The position numbers were made by a program, and so were the translations under genes. Below are positions 1 through 6,490 of a DNA stretch of 15,192 bases, piece after piece; position 1 is the first letter of the stretch, and every line of letters begins with the position of its first letter. The stretch is from Pseudomonadota bacterium. Lineage in GTDB: Bacteria > Myxococcota_A > Polyangia > Polyangiales > Polyangiaceae. The notes beneath the pieces were generated by a model that made no database searches, was not told the origin of the DNA, and was given only the letters and a program-made list of their open reading frames with translations. The stretch covers positions 1-15,192 of the forward strand of contig JAEZYZ010000099.1 of assembly GCA_023418705.1 (NCBI GenBank), read 5' to 3'.

Positions 1-127
1 CCCACCTCGAGTCGGTGAAAACGGATTTCACGACCGAGACAGCGAGCTGTGTCGACCCGTCTGGCTCGGAGATTGGTCACAGGAAGGTCGGAAGATCGGA
101 AGGGGGACCGACGTCGTCGGCCCCCGA
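1..127. repeat. Left copy of 127-bp terminal direct repeat
   Basis: These bases are identical to the last 127 bases of the window (15066-15192). The repeat contains a small hairpin at 11-34 (arms GTGAAA and TTTCAC around ACGGA, extended by GTC/GAC past one bulged G), three iterations of an 8-base unit like GGAAGATC at 82-102, and a G5/C5 hairpin at 102-125. An exact overlap of 127 is a common assembler k-mer length, so it most likely records contig closure or a break at a repeat rather than a biological terminal repeat. Confidence 0.97.
86..126. repeat. Copy 1 of 41-bp internal repeat
   Basis: This aligns without gaps to 292-332, with about 35 of 41 bases identical. The shared core is GGAAGATCGGAAG followed by a GGGACCGA-type arm and TCGTCGG. 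In this copy the hairpin is GGGGG-A-CCGA, loop CGTCG, TCGG-CCCCC, with A107 bulged. It lies entirely inside the 127-bp terminal repeat. Confidence 0.8.
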
Positions 128-215
128 ACGGAGTCGATCTCGACCGGCGCAACCCCAACCGCGGCGGCCAACCTCGTGCTCGAGCGCCTCGGGCGAATCC
201 CCCCAATCCCCAAAA

Positions 216-309
216 TCTTCCGCTCTTCCGCGCCTTCCTGTGAAAATCAAGGGAGCTCGTGGTGCCTACTTCGGACCTCGTTTTCATAGGAGGGCGGAAG
301 ATCGGAAGA
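216..309 (+). ncRNA. Long imperfect hairpin, candidate structured RNA
   Basis: Two arms pair over about 29 base pairs. Positions 216-228 pair with 297-309 with one mismatch (C223 with T302). After a 2-base bulge (229-230), 231-247 pairs with 280-296 without interruption. The 32-base apical loop is 248-279. Three of the 29 pairs (T235-G292, G240-T287, T247-G280) are G-U only when read on the plus strand; on the minus strand they become A-C mismatches. This favours a plus-strand transcript. I recognise no known RNA family. A decayed inverted-repeat (MITE- or REP-like) element is the main alternative. Confidence 0.45.
228..246. repeat. Direct repeat arm, copy A
   Basis: CCGCGCCTTCC-T/C-GTGAA is shared with 345-363; the copies differ at only two positions (T239 versus C356 and A245 versus C362). 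This copy is the left arm of the long hairpin. The other can also pair with the same right arm. Confidence 0.7.
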
Positions 310-332
310 GGGACCGATCTCGTCGGTCCCCC
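292..332. repeat. Copy 2 of 41-bp internal repeat
   Basis: This is the diverged partner of 86-126. Here the hairpin is a perfect 8-bp stem, GGGACCGA (310-317) with TCGGTCCC (323-330), around a TCTCG loop. The differences between copies fall mostly in the loop and at non-pairing positions. T327 gives an A-T pair where copy 1 has a bulged A, so the fold is kept while the sequence drifts. Confidence 0.8.
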
Positions 333-336
333 TTTT
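310..336 (+). terminator. Hairpin with T-run, candidate intrinsic terminator
   Basis: A perfect 8-bp stem (GGGACCGA/TCGGTCCC) with a 5-base loop is followed by CC and TTTT at 333-336, as in a weak Rho-independent terminator on the plus strand. Read on the minus strand, downstream of glnA, the same stem is followed by TCTTCC, so it may act in both directions. The T-run is short. Confidence 0.45.
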
Positions 337-344
337 CGGTCCGT

Positions 345-363
345 CCGCGCCTTCCCGTGAACA
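345..363. repeat. Direct repeat arm, copy D
   Basis: This is the second copy of the 228-246 sequence. Positions 348-361 can pair with 283-296 (13 of 14 positions, two of them G-U). That pairing excludes the long hairpin and encloses the 310-330 stem. It overlaps the local hairpin at 352-371. Confidence 0.65.
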
Positions 364-371
364 AACGGGAA
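352..371. terminator. Hairpin after glnA, possible terminator
   Basis: TTCCCGT (352-358) pairs with ACGGGAA (365-371) around a GAACAA loop. It lies about 45 bases beyond the glnA stop codon on the minus strand. No T-run follows on that strand, so termination here would rely on the stem alone or on Rho. Its left arm belongs to the repeat shared by 228-246 and 345-363. Confidence 0.3.
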
Positions 372-415
372 AACCGCTCCCCCCCCTCTCGCGCCGGACG
401 AACGGCGGTCGCGGG

Positions 416-1828
416 TCAGATGTCGTAGTACAGGAAAAACTCGACTGGGGTTGGGTGCAGGCGCGTGATCTGCAGCTCCTTCTCGCGTTTGTAGTCGAGC
501 CACATCTCGATCGCGTCGCGCGTGAACACGTCGCCTTTCAACAGAAATTCATAGTCGCGCTCGAGCGCGTCGAGTGCTTCCTCGAGCGAGGCCGGCACGC
601 GAGACACGTCCTTGAGCTCCTCCGGCGACAGCGAATAGATGTCCTTGTCGAGCGGGTCTCCGGGATCGATCTTGTTTTGAATGCCGTCCAGTCCCGCCAT
701 CATCATCGCTGAAAACGCGATGTAGGGATTGCAGGTCGGATCGGGGAAGCGCAGCTCGAGCCGGCGCGCCTTGGGAGACGGGGAATAGGTCGAGATGCGG
801 ATCGCCGCCGAGCGATTACGGCTGGAGTACGCCAAATTGACCGGCGCTTCGAACCCGGGGACCAGACGCTTGTAGCTGTTGGTCGTCGGGTTGGTGAGCG
901 CCGTGAGCGCCGGTGCGTGCTTGAGCACACCACCGATATAGTAGAGGGCCAGCTCGCTCAGACCCGCGTACCCGTCCCCGGCAAACAGGGGCTTGCCGTC
1001 CTTCCAAAGCGACTGGTGACAGTGCATCCCATTGCCGTTGTCGCCGTAGATGGGTTTCGGCATGAACGTCGCCGATTTGTTGTAGCGGCGCGCCACGTTC
1101 TTCACGATGTACTTGAACCACATCAGCTTGTCGGCGATGCGCGTCAGGTTGTCGAAGCGCATGTCGATCTCACCCTGACCGGCGGTGGCCACCTCGTGAT
1201 GGCTGACCTCCACCTGAATCCCGACCTGCTTCATGATCATGCAGATCTCGGTCCGCAGGTCCATCTGGGTGTCTTGCGGAGGTACGGGGAAATAGCCCTC
1301 CTTGTGGCGAATCTTGTGGGCCAGGTTCGGCTTCTCGTCGCGCCCCGTGTTCCAGTCCGCCTCGACCGAATCGATGAAGTAGTACGCCTCGTTGATGCCA
1401 GCGTCGAAGCGAACGTCGTCGAAGATGAAAAACTCCGCTTCGGGACCGAAGTACACCGTGTCTGCGATCCCCGTCGACTTGAGGTACGTCTCGGCTTTCG
1501 CGGCGATGTGCCGCGGGTCACGGCTGTAGTTCTGCCGCGTCAGCGTGTCCTGAATCGTGCACTGCAAGGAGAGCGTCGGGTACTTGGTGAAAGGATCCAT
1601 CACCGCCGTCCGAGGATCCGGCATCAGCAGCATGTCGCTCTGGTTGATCGGCTGAAAGCCTCGGATCGAGGACCCGTCGAAACCGAACCCGTCCTCGAAG
1701 CTCTCGACCTGGAGCTGTTCGAACGGAACGCTCGTGTGCTGCCACTTGCCGATCAGGTCGATGAACTTCAAGTCGACCATCACGGTTTGATTCTTCTTCC
1801 CGAACTCGATGACTTCCTTCGGATCCAT
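416..1828 (-). CDS. glnA: Glutamine synthetase type I (GSI-beta)
   Basis: Cytoplasmic dodecameric enzyme making glutamine from glutamate, ammonia and ATP. The 470 residues match the family length. The N-terminal beta-grasp domain includes DGSSIRGF near 51-58. Metal and substrate motifs follow: GPEAEFF at 128-134, HHEVATAGQGE at 210-220, NGNGMHCHQS near 264-273, and NPTTNSYKRLVPG-EAP around 313-329. DKDIYSLSPEE places Tyr398 at the site adenylylated by GlnE in GSI-beta enzymes. The start was chosen because GGAGG lies 7 bases upstream of this ATG; an upstream in-frame ATG at 1885 would add 19 residues unlike the family. glnB lies 330 bases upstream on the same strand, and the two may be co-transcribed. 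Confidence is very high. Confidence 0.98.
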   Translation of the reverse strand: MDPKEVIEFGKKNQTVMVDLKFIDLIGKWQHTSVPFEQLQVESFEDGFGFDGSSIRGFQPINQSDMLLMPDPRTAVMDPFTKYPTLSLQCTIQDTLTRQNYSRDPRHIAAKAETYLKSTGIADTVYFGPEAEFFIFDDVRFDAGINEAYYFIDSVEADWNTGRDEKPNLAHKIRHKEGYFPVPPQDTQMDLRTEICMIMKQVGIQVEVSHHEVATAGQGEIDMRFDNLTRIADKLMWFKYIVKNVARRYNKSATFMPKPIYGDNGNGMHCHQSLWKDGKPLFAGDGYAGLSELALYYIGGVLKHAPALTALTNPTTNSYKRLVPGFEAPVNLAYSSRNRSAAIRISTYSPSPKARRLELRFPDPTCNPYIAFSAMMMAGLDGIQNKIDPGDPLDKDIYSLSPEELKDVSRVPASLEEALDALERDYEFLLKGDVFTRDAIEMWLDYKREKELQITRLHPTPVEFFLYYDI

Positions 1829-1835
1829 TCCGTCG

Positions 1836-1840
1836 CCTCC
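1836..1840 (-). promoter_or_regulatory. glnA ribosome-binding site
   Basis: GGAGG on the minus strand lies 7 bases before the ATG at 1828. This near-perfect Shine-Dalgarno match fixes the glnA start and rules out the longer in-frame extension. Confidence 0.85.
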
Positions 1841-1963
1841 TCTACGTTGACAGCCCAGCGTGCCTCGAAAGGGTTGGTTGCCCAAGCGCCCCCCGGCCCT
1901 CCTGCGCCGAGCGCTGGCCCAACGCCGGTCTCGATTCGTGCGCGCGGCTGACCGCGCTGTTTG

Positions 1964-1987
1964 CTGGGGCCGGGGCCCCTGGCCCAG
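1964..1987. repeat. GC-rich imperfect palindrome
   Basis: CTGGGGCCGGGG is followed directly by CCCCTGGCCCAG, symmetrical at 10 of 12 positions. It lies between glnB and glnA, 172 bases past the glnB stop. It could be a transcript-end hairpin or a protein-binding site, but it has no T-run on either side. Confidence 0.35.
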
Positions 1988-2158
1988 GCTTTCATACCTC
2001 CGATCGCCCGCTCGGAGAAGTCGCGCCGCGCCCCCTACGAGCGGACCGCCAGCGCGGCCGCTTCGAGCAGGGCCCGAAGCGAGCGGCGCGGCGTTGAAGG
2101 CTCGCCCCTCGTTCCCGGACGAGCTCAGGACGGACGCAAGGTCGTCGCGCCCGACGCG

Positions 2159-2497
2159 TCAGATCGCCTCTTCGGCGCGCTCGCCCGTGCGGATGCGGAC
2201 CGCCTCGTCGACCGGTGTCACGAAGATCTTTCCGTCGCCGATGCGCCCGGTCTTGGCGCTCTTTTCGATCGCGTCGATGACCTGCTGCGCCAGCTCATCG
2301 GAGACGACGATCTCGAGCTTTACCTTCGGTACGAAGTCGACGACGTAGGCGGAGCCGCGGTAGACTTCCTTTTTGCCGCCGGTTCGACCGAAACCTTTGA
2401 CCTCGGTGACGGTCATGCCCTGGATGCCGACCTCCGAAAGGGCATCCTTCACTTCATCGAGCTTGAAGGGCTTGATGATCGCTTCTACTTTTTTCAT
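2159..2497 (-). CDS. glnB: Nitrogen regulatory protein PII
   Basis: Small trimeric signal protein that reads 2-oxoglutarate and ATP/ADP and passes nitrogen status to partners such as GlnE and NtrB. The 112 residues equal the classical GlnB length. The start MKKVEAIIKPFKLDEVKDAL is typical. The T-loop carries YRGSAY at 46-51, with Tyr51 as the uridylylation site used by GlnD. GRIGDGKIFV (84-93) is the C-terminal family signature. The ATG at 2497 is preceded by AGGTG about 6 bases upstream; extending to the ATG at 2614 would add 39 residues foreign to PII. Linkage to glnA rather than amtB favours GlnB over GlnK. It diverges from the PLP enzyme gene. Confidence 0.97.
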   Translation of the reverse strand: MKKVEAIIKPFKLDEVKDALSEVGIQGMTVTEVKGFGRTGGKKEVYRGSAYVVDFVPKVKLEIVVSDELAQQVIDAIEKSAKTGRIGDGKIFVTPVDEAVRIRTGERAEEAI

Positions 2498-2694
2498 TGA
2501 GCACCTGACCTTCCGGGACCCGAGCGGGCCCCAAGCGCACACGTTTCCCGTCTCCCGGCTCGCAAAGCCACAGGATGAACGTTTCAGCGCTCTAGTTCGA
2601 GTAACGGTGCCCATGTTTCAAGAATGTTTCGCGCGCGAGTCACCGCAGAACAATCGCTCTTTTTCGTAGGAGGCCCGAGGCCGCCGCCGGGCAT

Positions 2695-3717
2695 TTGCCG
2701 AAACTTCCGACATGCTTGCTCGGTATGGGTCCGATTTGTCTGACCACTGGGCCGACCCCCGTTCGGCAGCTCGTCCGAACAGCGGGCTCGGACTTGTGGT
2801 TGAAGGACGACGGCCTGGTGAGCCCCTTGTACGGAGGCAACAAGGTTCGGAAGCTGGAGGCGGTGCTGCCTCACATCCTTCGGCGGCGAGCGTCGCGGAT
2901 TTTGACGTTGGGCGCCGCGGGCAGCCACCACGTGCTGGCGACCGCGCTGTTCGCGCGACGCTATTCGGTGCCGACCCACGCGCTGCTCTTGCCACAGCCC
3001 TGGTCGGCGCACGCAGAAGCCACGCTGCGTGCCACGGTCGCGACCTGTGAGCGGGTCGAGGCCGCGACGAGCGCCGCGGCCATCCCCCGCTGGCTCCTGA
3101 ACTGTCGCCGGGGCGACTATGTGCTCGCTCCGGGCGCCTCGACGCACCTCGGCGCGCTCGGCGTCGCGCGCGGGGTGTCAGAGCTCCGAGCGCAAATCGA
3201 GGCCCATGAGCTCCCGGAACCGGACCTGATCGTCACGCCCCTGGGCTCCGGCGGGACGGCGGCGGGTCTGCTGGCGGGCGCGCTGCTGCAAAATTTGAAG
3301 TGCCGGATCGTCGCCGTTCAGGTGACACGCGCTCCGGGACTGCGCTGGCTGGTGTTGCGCCTCGCCCGGGCGGCGCTGCGAGCGGCCGGCTTCGACGCCA
3401 GCTGGTCGACCCTCGGGGCCCGCCTCGTCACCACGCGGCGCTACTGCGGCTCGAGCTACGGTGCTCGGACAGAGGCGGGGGAGGCCGCAACCCGGCGGTC
3501 GTCGGAGCTCGGCTTGCAGCTCGATGTGACGTACACGGCCAAGGCCTTCGCCGCGGCGCTGGACGCGACCGCGGGTTGCCTGCTCGAGACCGCCCCGGTC
3601 GACAATGTGCTCTACTGGCACACCTTATCCGCCCAGCCGCCAGCGAGCTGCGCTCCCGAAGCAGCCTTCAGCGCCCCGCTGCCCGCGGCCCTGGACGCGC
3701 TGCTCCCCCGGACTTGA
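2695..3717 (+). CDS. ACC deaminase/D-cysteine desulfhydrase-family PLP enzyme
   Basis: Fold-type II PLP-dependent enzyme. Relatives open the ring of 1-aminocyclopropane-1-carboxylate or release sulfide from D-cysteine; which substrate applies here cannot be read from sequence. GPTPVRQL (19-26), LWLKDDGLVSPLYGGNKVRK (34-53) with the predicted PLP lysine at 50, the glycine-rich phosphate loop TPLGSGGTAAG (181-191), and LDVTYTAKA (276-284), which replaces the usual LDPVYTGKA, support the family. Length (340) is normal. The start is uncertain: TTG 2695 gives the longest form, ATG 2725 removes ten residues, and a GGAGG at 2669-2673 is too far from either. Odd: the usual SNH/QSNH stretch reads GSHH (76-79). 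It appears to be a stand-alone gene. Confidence 0.85.
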   Translation: MPKLPTCLLGMGPICLTTGPTPVRQLVRTAGSDLWLKDDGLVSPLYGGNKVRKLEAVLPHILRRRASRILTLGAAGSHHVLATALFARRYSVPTHALLLPQPWSAHAEATLRATVATCERVEAATSAAAIPRWLLNCRRGDYVLAPGASTHLGALGVARGVSELRAQIEAHELPEPDLIVTPLGSGGTAAGLLAGALLQNLKCRIVAVQVTRAPGLRWLVLRLARAALRAAGFDASWSTLGARLVTTRRYCGSSYGARTEAGEAATRRSSELGLQLDVTYTAKAFAAALDATAGCLLETAPVDNVLYWHTLSAQPPASCAPEAAFSAPLPAALDALLPRT

Positions 3718-3745
3718 CGGGTCACGCCGGCAAAACCCTTGAATT

Positions 3746-3767
3746 GCCTGAGCTTGCAAGCCCAGGC
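3746..3767. repeat. 22-bp near-perfect palindrome
   Basis: GCCTGAGCTTG is followed directly by CAAGCCCAGGC, complementary at 10 of 11 positions (A3751 opposite C3762). It begins 29 bases after the stop of the PLP enzyme and lies 139 bases before the kinase start. No T-run follows, so it is a poor intrinsic terminator. The symmetry and lack of a loop fit a dimeric repressor site at least as well. Confidence 0.5.
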
Positions 3768-3875
3768 CCCGACGCGCTAGCTTTCCAGTTGGGCGTCGCG
3801 CCAAGCCTCGCGTCCGACTCGACCATCGCTCTCGCACGCAACAAGGCACCCGTTTCGTACGCCCCCGCAGCCCTC

Positions 3876-3881
3876 TATAGT
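3876..3881 (+). promoter_or_regulatory. Possible -10 element for the kinase gene
   Basis: TATAGT matches 5 of 6 positions of the sigma-70 -10 consensus and stands out in very GC-rich DNA, 24 bases before the kinase ATG. The sequence at the -35 position (TTTCGT, 17-base spacer) is a poor match, so this is a weak candidate that may need an activator or a different sigma factor. Confidence 0.3.
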
Positions 3882-3905
3882 GGGCCGCCCGCTGACTCGG
3901 CTTCG

Positions 3906-6419
3906 ATGCCTCCGCAGAACAGGTCCAAGGTCCCCACCGGTACGATTTTGGAGGGGAAGTTTCGCGTCACCAAAGAGATCGGGCGCGGTGGCATGGCTGC
4001 GGTCTACGAGGCCGAAAATATCGACATCGGCAAGCGCGTCGCCGTCAAGATCCTCGCCGCGGAGCTCATCACCTCGAGGGTGGTGCGGGAACGTTTCCTC
4101 CGGGAGGCGCGGGCGGCCGCGGCCATTCGCAGCCCGCACATCTGCGATGTCTACGACTCGGGCATGTACGACGAGCGGCCATTCCTCGTCATGGAGCTGC
4201 TCGAGGGCGAGAGCTTGTACGACCTGCTGACCCACGTGCGCCGCCTCACGCCGGAGATGACGTTGAGGATCGCGACGCACACTTGCCGCGGCCTGGCCAA
4301 GGCGCACGACGCGAACGTCGTTCATCGCGATCTCAAGCCCGAGAACATTTTCATCACCCAATCCGAGGAAGGCTCATTGGTCGCCAAAATCCTCGATTTC
4401 GGGCTGGCGAAGTTCTACGAGCCGACCGGCGGCGACGCCGCGCAGGCGCGCCTGACCCGCGAAGGTGCGCTGTTCGGGACGCCCGCGTACATGAGCCCGG
4501 AGCAGGCAAAAGGCCAGGGGGAGGTCGACCACCGCTGCGATCTGTGGGCGCTCGCCTGCATCGTGTACGAGTGCCTCACGGGACACACCGTCTGGAACGT
4601 CGATCAAGGCGTGGCGATGATCCTGGCTCAGATCGCCGGAGCACCCATCCCGCGGCCGTCGCGCCTCCGACCGGATTTGCCCGCCGCCTTCGACGACTGG
4701 TTCTTCAAAGCGCTCGACCGCGATCCCGACCGTCGCTTCGCGACGGCGCGCGAGTTCGCCGCATCGCTCACCCAAACCCTGTCGCCCGGCGCGCCGCCGG
4801 CGCGCGACAGCATGCTGCAGAGTCAGTTCGAGCAGCGCGCGGTCGACGAGCTCATCCAGGTCGATCCGATCCCCTCGAGCGCGCCGCCCGCGGCAGCGCC
4901 GGGCTTCGTGATGGACGCCGAGCAGGATCTCGCGGCTGCTCCGACGGGCGACGCCAGCGGCGACGGCGGCAAGCGCTCGCTCCGACGCGCGATGATGGCG
5001 CTCTTCGGGGGGGCGGCGCTGCTGCTCAGCGGCTACGGCATCTGGTTTTACACCCTACACCCCCCGGGCGCGGACGGGGCCGAGGAGGTACAGAACCGTA
5101 CTCCTGCGGAGAAAGAGCCGTACGCGCTTCAGATCGGCTCGGCGCAGGAGTGGCTCACCAAGGGCAACTCGAAGAACGCTCAGACGATGTTCCGCGAAGC
5201 CTACAAGAGCGCGGGCTCGGGGATCGCCCGGTCTTTGATGTCGCACGTCGAGGCCGCCTTCGAGAGCGACGCGGGCCGCTGCGTCACCTCCGGCCTCGGC
5301 CGACCGAGGCCCTTCAAGCTCGTCGATCCCGTCTCTCGCCCGACGCTGGCGGTGGGCTCGTCGGGACCGGTGGTGGCGTGGGTGGACACGCACGAGGACT
5401 TCCGCAAGCGGCAAGGGTTCGCCGCGCTGCTCGATGCCTCGCTGCGCCGGGTGACCCCAGCCTTCCTCATCACCCCGGAGGCGCGGGCCGTTCGCCACCC
5501 GCAGCTCTTGAAGGCCGGGGACCGGTTCGCGTTCATCTACTGGGAAGCCGGCGACAGCCCTGGCGTCTACGCGCGGTTGCTGCACTCCGATGGCCGAATC
5601 GCCGCCGCCGCGCAGCGGATTTCCGCGCAGAAGAGCCACCAGTTTTATCCCGCCTTGGCCCGGGCCGAGGACGGCACCTTCTGGGCTGTCTGGGAGGAAG
5701 ATTTCGAAGGCATCAGCGAGGATTTGGTGGCCCGGCACCTGGGCACCGATCTGAAGCCGCTGTCGCCGCCGCTGCGGCTGACGGCGTTTGCGCCCGCTGG
5801 CAAGAAAAAGTCCGCGGCGGGGCGCCCGGACATCGCGCTGCACGCCGGTCACCTCTACGTGGTCTTCTCGCTCGAGCGCGGCACCGGGCGGCAAATGATG
5901 CTGCTGCGGACCAGGCTCTCCGACCCGGGGCTCGAGCGGGGCCTGTCCCAGAAAATCTGGGCGAACAAGGACCCAAGCGTGCAGCCGGATCGCGCCGTCG
6001 GCACGCTGAAACCCGTGAGCTCGACCACCGGCAAGCTGGCGCAGCCGCGGATCGCCTGCTCCGAGCAGGGCTGTTTCGTGGTCTGGGACGACGAGACCGC
6101 GGGCGCGCTGGCGGCTTTCGTCGACCCCGTCAAGGGAGAACTTTTGTGGCACCGAGAGTTCGCCAGCAAGGGGGCTCGTCCGGCCATCGGCACGACCGGG
6201 GAGGCGACCATGCTGACCTGGTACGAAGCCTCCCGCCTGAAAATCGCGGGGATCACCCGGGACGGCATCGAGCGCGGCAGCACCCTGGCGAAGGTGAGCG
6301 GTTTTCAGCCCTACCCGGCGATCGTGCCCGGATCCGAGCCTGGGCAGTGGTACATTTCCTGGCGTGACTACGAAGCAGGGCACCTCGAAGCGTTCGTAGT
6401 CCGGGCGCGGTGCAAGTGA
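3906..6419 (+). CDS. Transmembrane Ser/Thr protein kinase with propeller-like sensor
   Basis: PknB-type (Hanks) kinase of 837 residues. The cytoplasmic kinase domain (about 16-290) is complete: glycine loop GRGGMAAVY (26-34), Lys48 in VAVKIL, catalytic HRDLKPEN (140-147), DFG (164-166), and GTPAYMSPE (191-199). A low-complexity linker (about 291-355) leads to basic KRSLRR and one membrane segment (about 362-382). Outside, a short TPR-like helix stretch (about 411-450) precedes seven recurrent hydrophobic strands ending in W/Y/F-x-D/E: VVAWVD 489-494, FIYWE 543-547, AVWEE 594-598, VVFSLE 652-657, VVWDD 725-729, LTWYE 770-774, ISWRD 817-821. This fits a seven-bladed beta-propeller. Start: the ATG at 3906 is the only one directly before the kinase fold; its ribosome site is weak. 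Substrates and ligand are unknown. Confidence 0.93.
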   Translation: MPPQNRSKVPTGTILEGKFRVTKEIGRGGMAAVYEAENIDIGKRVAVKILAAELITSRVVRERFLREARAAAAIRSPHICDVYDSGMYDERPFLVMELLEGESLYDLLTHVRRLTPEMTLRIATHTCRGLAKAHDANVVHRDLKPENIFITQSEEGSLVAKILDFGLAKFYEPTGGDAAQARLTREGALFGTPAYMSPEQAKGQGEVDHRCDLWALACIVYECLTGHTVWNVDQGVAMILAQIAGAPIPRPSRLRPDLPAAFDDWFFKALDRDPDRRFATAREFAASLTQTLSPGAPPARDSMLQSQFEQRAVDELIQVDPIPSSAPPAAAPGFVMDAEQDLAAAPTGDASGDGGKRSLRRAMMALFGGAALLLSGYGIWFYTLHPPGADGAEEVQNRTPAEKEPYALQIGSAQEWLTKGNSKNAQTMFREAYKSAGSGIARSLMSHVEAAFESDAGRCVTSGLGRPRPFKLVDPVSRPTLAVGSSGPVVAWVDTHEDFRKRQGFAALLDASLRRVTPAFLITPEARAVRHPQLLKAGDRFAFIYWEAGDSPGVYARLLHSDGRIAAAAQRISAQKSHQFYPALARAEDGTFWAVWEEDFEGISEDLVARHLGTDLKPLSPPLRLTAFAPAGKKKSAAGRPDIALHAGHLYVVFSLERGTGRQMMLLRTRLSDPGLERGLSQKIWANKDPSVQPDRAVGTLKPVSSTTGKLAQPRIACSEQGCFVVWDDETAGALAAFVDPVKGELLWHREFASKGARPAIGTTGEATMLTWYEASRLKIAGITRDGIERGSTLAKVSGFQPYPAIVPGSEPGQWYISWRDYEAGHLEAFVVRARCK

Positions 6420-6490
6420 CCTCTCGAAACGACAAAGCTCGATTGCACGCTCCTGCTCCCCACATGCTCAGCATCCCGTCCCGCGCGGCG

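Larger units (their letters stand above)
1..415. other. Structured non-coding interval downstream of glnA
   Basis: I see no credible gene here: the open frames are short, arginine/serine/proline-rich and resemble no family. The stretch holds hairpins at 11-34, 102-125, 310-330 and 352-371, a long imperfect hairpin at 216-309, and two sets of internal direct repeats (86-126 with 292-332, and 228-246 with 345-363). It follows the glnA stop codon on the minus strand. If the contig is circular, it also lies downstream of ruvB on the plus strand. It looks like a repeat element or a structured RNA rather than a spacer. Confidence 0.7.
1829..2158. other. 330-bp glnB-glnA intergenic spacer
   Basis: No gene is supported here. 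On the minus strand it holds the glnA ribosome-binding site (GGAGG, 1836-1840). Around 1964-1987 lies a very GC-rich 24-base imperfect palindrome, 10 of 12 positions symmetrical, centred on GGGGCCCC. The spacer is long enough for a separate glnA promoter. I found no convincing sigma-54 element (TGGCAC-N5-TTGC) or sigma-70 element by eye. Confidence 0.6.

Noticed and set aside
1829..1885. N-terminal extension of glnA to the ATG at 1885
   Set aside because: The added 19 residues are not found in the family, and GGAGG sits at the right distance before the ATG at 1828.
917..1951. A 344-codon plus-strand frame opposite glnA
   Set aside because: It is antisense to an unmistakable glutamine synthetase, and its valine/arginine/histidine-rich composition is typical of a reverse-frame shadow.
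2498..2614. N-terminal extension of glnB to the ATG at 2614
   Set aside because: PII proteins start at MKK...; the 39 extra residues are unlike the family.
1829..2700. Sigma-54 promoters before glnA or glnB
   Set aside because: The best GG-N10-GC spaced match, in the glnB-glnA spacer, has only about half of the consensus bases, which is expected by chance at this GC content.
4283..6367. A 694-codon plus-strand frame within the kinase gene
   Set aside because: It is an arginine- and glycine-rich shadow in another frame of the kinase gene, which has complete kinase motifs.
5055..6383. A 442-codon minus-strand frame opposite the kinase sensor region
   Set aside because: It is antisense, with no family resemblance, and it follows the base composition of the real gene.
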